7,811 bases of DNA, taken from Pseudomonadota bacterium. Lineage in GTDB: Bacteria; Pseudomonadota; Alphaproteobacteria; Rhizobiales; Xanthobacteraceae. Position 1 is the first letter of the stretch; each line of letters starts with the position of its first letter. The stretch is taken from contig JAEZFA010000221.1 in assembly GCA_023417665.1 (NCBI GenBank), positions 1 to 7,811 on the forward strand. Reading direction: 5' to 3'. Under the pieces are notes generated by a model that searched no databases, was not told the origin of the DNA, and saw only the letters and a program-made list of their open reading frames with translations. Positions 5,713 to 7,811 of this stretch are shown piece by piece. Both the position numbers and the translations under genes were made by a program.

Positions 5713-6581
5713 TGCGTTCGCTGCTTTTCGTTCCGGGGGATTCCTCCCGCAAGCAGGACAAGGGCATGACGAGCGGCGCCGACGCCTTGCTGCTCGACCT
5801 CGAAGACTCGGTAGCACCCGACAACAAGCAGAAGGCGCGCGAGGTCGTGCGCGAGTATCTCGCGGCGCATGTCGGAAAGCGCGAGCGGCCGCGCCTCTTC
5901 GTACGCGTGAACGCGCTCGATACCGGCATGACCGACGCCGATCTCGATGCCGTCATTCCGGCTCGCCCCGACGGGATCCTGTTTCCGAAAAGCCGGCATG
6001 GCGGCGATGTCATGCATCTCGACGCGAAGATCACCGCCCGCGAGGCGCTTTACGATATCGACGAAGGCGCGACGCGCATTCTCGTGCTCGTGACCGAAAG
6101 CGCGGAAGCGCTGTTCGGCCTTCACAACTATCGCGGCGCGAGCAAACGTCTCGAGGGCATGACCTGGGGCGCGGAGGACTTGTCCGCCGATCTCGGCGCG
6201 GAAACCAACCGCAACGAACGCGGTGACTATACCGATCCCTATCGCCTCGCCCGCGCGCTATGCCTGATTGCCGCGGTCGCAGCCGAAGTTGCGCCGATCG
6301 ATACGATCTTCGCAAACTTCCGCGATACGGAAGGATTGAAACGCGAAACACTGGAAGGCCGCCGCGACGGCTTCACCGGCAAGATGGCAATTCACCCCGA
6401 CCAGGTGCCGGTGATCAATGAGATCTACACACCGGGCGCGGACGAGATCGCGAAAGCCGAGCGCCTGATCGCAGCCTTCAGGGATGCTGGCAACGCCGGC
6501 GTGATTTCACTCGACGGCCAGATGTATGACATGCCGCATCTGAAGCGCGCGAAGCGGCTTCTGGCACGCGCCGGAAAATAG
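5712..6581 (+). CDS. CitE-like CoA-ester lyase (HpcH/HpaI aldolase superfamily), probable citramalyl/malyl-CoA lyase
   Basis: A 289-residue TIM-barrel enzyme. It opens MRSLLFVPGDSSRK, with LLLDLEDSV at 26-34, the phosphate/CoA-contact motif FVRVNA at 63-68, PK at 92-93, LVTES with Glu128 (expected Mg ligand), and WGAEDLSADLGA at 151-162 with Asp155 (second Mg ligand). GKMAIHPDQV lies near the C-terminus. All match the CitE/malyl-CoA lyase/CLYBL superfamily. Members reversibly split or form 3-hydroxyacyl-CoA esters such as citramalyl-CoA (to acetyl-CoA and pyruvate) or malyl-CoA. It is shorter than long malyl-CoA lyases (about 320) and lacks partner citrate-lyase subunits nearby, so a stand-alone lyase fits. 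Its ATG at 5712 shares one base with the TGA of the MaoC gene (TGATG), so the two are translationally coupled. A further in-frame ATG at 5667 would only add residues antiparallel to no known domain. Confidence 0.9.
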   Translation: MRSLLFVPGDSSRKQDKGMTSGADALLLDLEDSVAPDNKQKAREVVREYLAAHVGKRERPRLFVRVNALDTGMTDADLDAVIPARPDGILFPKSRHGGDVMHLDAKITAREALYDIDEGATRILVLVTESAEALFGLHNYRGASKRLEGMTWGAEDLSADLGAETNRNERGDYTDPYRLARALCLIAAVAAEVAPIDTIFANFRDTEGLKRETLEGRRDGFTGKMAIHPDQVPVINEIYTPGADEIAKAERLIAAFRDAGNAGVISLDGQMYDMPHLKRAKRLLARAGK

Positions 6582-7194
6582 TCAGCGCTTTTTCAGTTCG
6601 TCAGGCCGCGTCATCTGGAACAGCTCCGTCACGACCGAATAGTCGCGATAACCGAGCCGCGCGATCGGTTTCATCGCAGGCGCATCGAGAATGCCGTCCT
6701 TGATGTAGCGCTCGTCGATGTGAATGCCGACGACTTCACCGAACACGACATAATTGTCGCGCGGCTCTCCGTTCGGCCCTTTCATGCGGACGACTTCGGT
6801 TGCCTTGCATTCCAGCGCGCAGGGGCTTTCCGCGACGCGCGGCGGTTTCACAAGACGGGACGGCGCCTGCGTCAATCCGGCAAGATCGAATTCATTCACC
6901 GCATGCGGCACGCCTTCCGAGGTGCGGTTCATTGCGTCGCGCAAATCCCATGTCGCGAGATTGCAGACGAATTCCATCGTCTCGCTGACGTTCGTGACGG
7001 AGTCCTTGAAGCCGTCGCTCGCGAACATCACCATCGGCGGAAAGGTCGCGACCCCGTTGAAGAAACTGTAGGGCGAGGTTGACGTTGCCGCTTTTGTCGA
7101 GCGAGCTGATCCAGCCGATCGGCCGCGGCGCGACGATCGCCTTGAACGGATCGTGCGGCAGCCCGTGATTGCGCTTGGCGGGTTCGTAGAACAT
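6582..7194 (-). pseudogene. Flavin reductase family protein (FMN-binding split barrel), frameshifted
   Basis: From ATG at 7194 the frame reads MFYEPAKRNHGLPHDPFK, then IVAPRPIGWISSLDKSGNVNLA, the classic N-terminal block of the flavin reductase-like FMN-binding domain. After Ala41 (codon at 7072-7074) the family expects PYSFFNGV. Here YSFFNGVATFPPMVMFASDG continues in another frame starting at TAC 7070-7068, with a single C left over at 7071. This equals loss of two bases (or gain of one) in the GGG run at 7071-7073. The rest is intact down to the stop at 6582-6584, with VCNLA and an Arg-rich C-terminal half, and would give about 201 residues if repaired. Unrepaired, translation ends near 6892 after 100 residues. 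It begins directly after the nitroreductase stop (TAGATG) without its own clear ribosome binding site. Whether it is a real pseudogene or a sequence error cannot be told here. Confidence 0.85.
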
Positions 7195-7758
7195 CTAGAG
7201 CGTGCTTACGATCTGCGAAAGATCGGGCCGCGGCCGCTGGAACGGCTCGGCTTTTGGCGTGCCGAGATGCACGAAACCCACGATCTGCTCGTTTTCGGCA
7301 AGGCCGAACAGCGCCTTGCTCGACGGGTCGAACGCGGCCCAGCCGGTGAGCCAGTTCGCGCCGAAACCGAGCGCAGATGCAGCATTGAGCAGGTTCATGC
7401 AGGCCGCTCCTGCAGACAGCAGTTGCTCGACGTCCGGCACTTTCGGGTTCGGCGAAATCCTGCAAACCACGGTCACGATCAGCGGGCTCTCCCCGAAGCG
7501 CGCACGCTGCTTGTCGGCCTCGCCGTCGGTCGCGTTCGGGTTGCCGGCGCGGAAGTTCGCAACCAGCCGATCGACAATGGGTGTCCGCGTTTCTTTCGGA
7601 TGCAAGATGAACCGCCAGGGTTTCATCATGCCGTGATCCGGCACGCGGGCTGCGATCGTCAGGATTTCCTTGAGCTGCGTCTCGCTCGGCGCGGGCGCTG
7701 CGAGGTCCGTGACCTTGGAGGAAGCACGGGTTTTCAGAAGTTCTAATGCGCTGGACAT
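7195..7758 (-). CDS. Nitroreductase family FMN flavoprotein (YdjA-like)
   Basis: A 187-residue protein starting MSSALELLKTRASSKV. It carries AARVPDHGMMKPWRFI (the pattern around the FMN phosphate site in small nitroreductases) and, later, LLSAGAACMNLLNAASALGFGANWLTGWA, the conserved helix plus GANWxTG turn that contacts FMN. The single-domain length and the opening resemble E. coli YdjA. These enzymes are FMN-dependent dimers using NAD(P)H; the physiological substrate is unknown. I chose ATG at 7758 rather than an in-frame ATG at 7797, because AAAGG at 7764-7768 lies five bases upstream and the extra 13 residues do not fit the family. The stop TAG at 7195-7197 touches the ATG of the flavin reductase gene, so the two form an operon. 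No signal peptide is seen. Confidence 0.92.
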   Translation of the reverse strand: MSSALELLKTRASSKVTDLAAPAPSETQLKEILTIAARVPDHGMMKPWRFILHPKETRTPIVDRLVANFRAGNPNATDGEADKQRARFGESPLIVTVVCRISPNPKVPDVEQLLSAGAACMNLLNAASALGFGANWLTGWAAFDPSSKALFGLAENEQIVGFVHLGTPKAEPFQRPRPDLSQIVSTL

Positions 7759-7811
7759 GCTGGCCTTTGTCTCGAAAAAGCCGGGGACGGGTAGCATGAG
7801 GAGGCCTGCGA
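7759..7811 (-). other. Short leader region upstream of the nitroreductase gene
   Basis: These 53 bases to the window edge contain the nitroreductase ribosome binding site (AAAGG, 7764-7768) and an alternative in-frame ATG at 7795-7797 with no good Shine-Dalgarno. I see no convincing promoter; it probably lies beyond the edge. Confidence 0.4.

Noticed and set aside
7795..7797. Upstream ATG for the nitroreductase
   Set aside because: No good Shine-Dalgarno, and the 13 added residues precede a normal family N-terminus that has its own AAAGG site.
1..7811. Mobile element, CRISPR array, toxin-antitoxin or phage-defence system
   Set aside because: No direct repeats in array form, no transposase, integrase or nuclease motifs, and coding style is uniform across the window.

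Overview
The window looks like ordinary chromosomal DNA from a high-GC alphaproteobacterium, most likely of the order Hyphomicrobiales (Rhizobiales), near the Bradyrhizobium/Rhodopseudomonas group. The reasons are the base composition, the style of the response regulator with paired GPDRRR/GPERRK tail motifs, a DUF2336 protein, a phosphotransfer protein, and a CtrA-like box. Genes are packed tightly, with overlapping or abutting starts and stops. I see no tRNA, rRNA, CRISPR array, transposase or prophage gene. No stretch longer than about 110 bases is without a gene.

Layout. At the left edge lies the start of cutA on the minus strand, cut off by the window. A 31-base divergent gap separates it from nadK (NAD kinase), which overlaps a small P-loop kinase-like gene by four bases. 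Next come two plus-strand signalling genes 12 bases apart: a CheY-like single-domain response regulator with a basic tail, and a histidine phosphotransfer (Hpt) protein. Facing them is a DUF2336 gene. Upstream of that on the same strand is a soluble-looking SLT-type lytic transglycosylase. Upstream of the transglycosylase is a 108-base divergent gap with a good CtrA-like box.

The right part is metabolic. A MaoC-type hydratase and a CitE-like CoA-ester lyase overlap by one base and read rightward. They form the familiar pair that hydrates an enoyl-CoA and then cleaves the resulting hydroxyacyl-CoA. Facing them, with stop codons directly touching, is a minus-strand pair: a nitroreductase followed with zero spacing by a flavin reductase family gene. 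The flavin reductase reading frame is broken at about 7071-7073, either a real pseudogenising indel or an assembly error.

How they work together. The response regulator and Hpt protein probably belong to a phosphorelay whose kinase is elsewhere. The DUF2336 gene and the transglycosylase sit beside it and may be under cell-cycle or motility control, which is inference. The hydratase/lyase pair likely acts on C5 dicarboxylyl-CoA esters such as mesaconyl/itaconyl-CoA to citramalyl-CoA. The flavoprotein pair is a redox module of unknown substrate. I found no convincing wholly new system. The best leads are the frameshift, the CtrA-like site, the orphan phosphorelay neighbourhood and the non-canonical active site of the MaoC protein.
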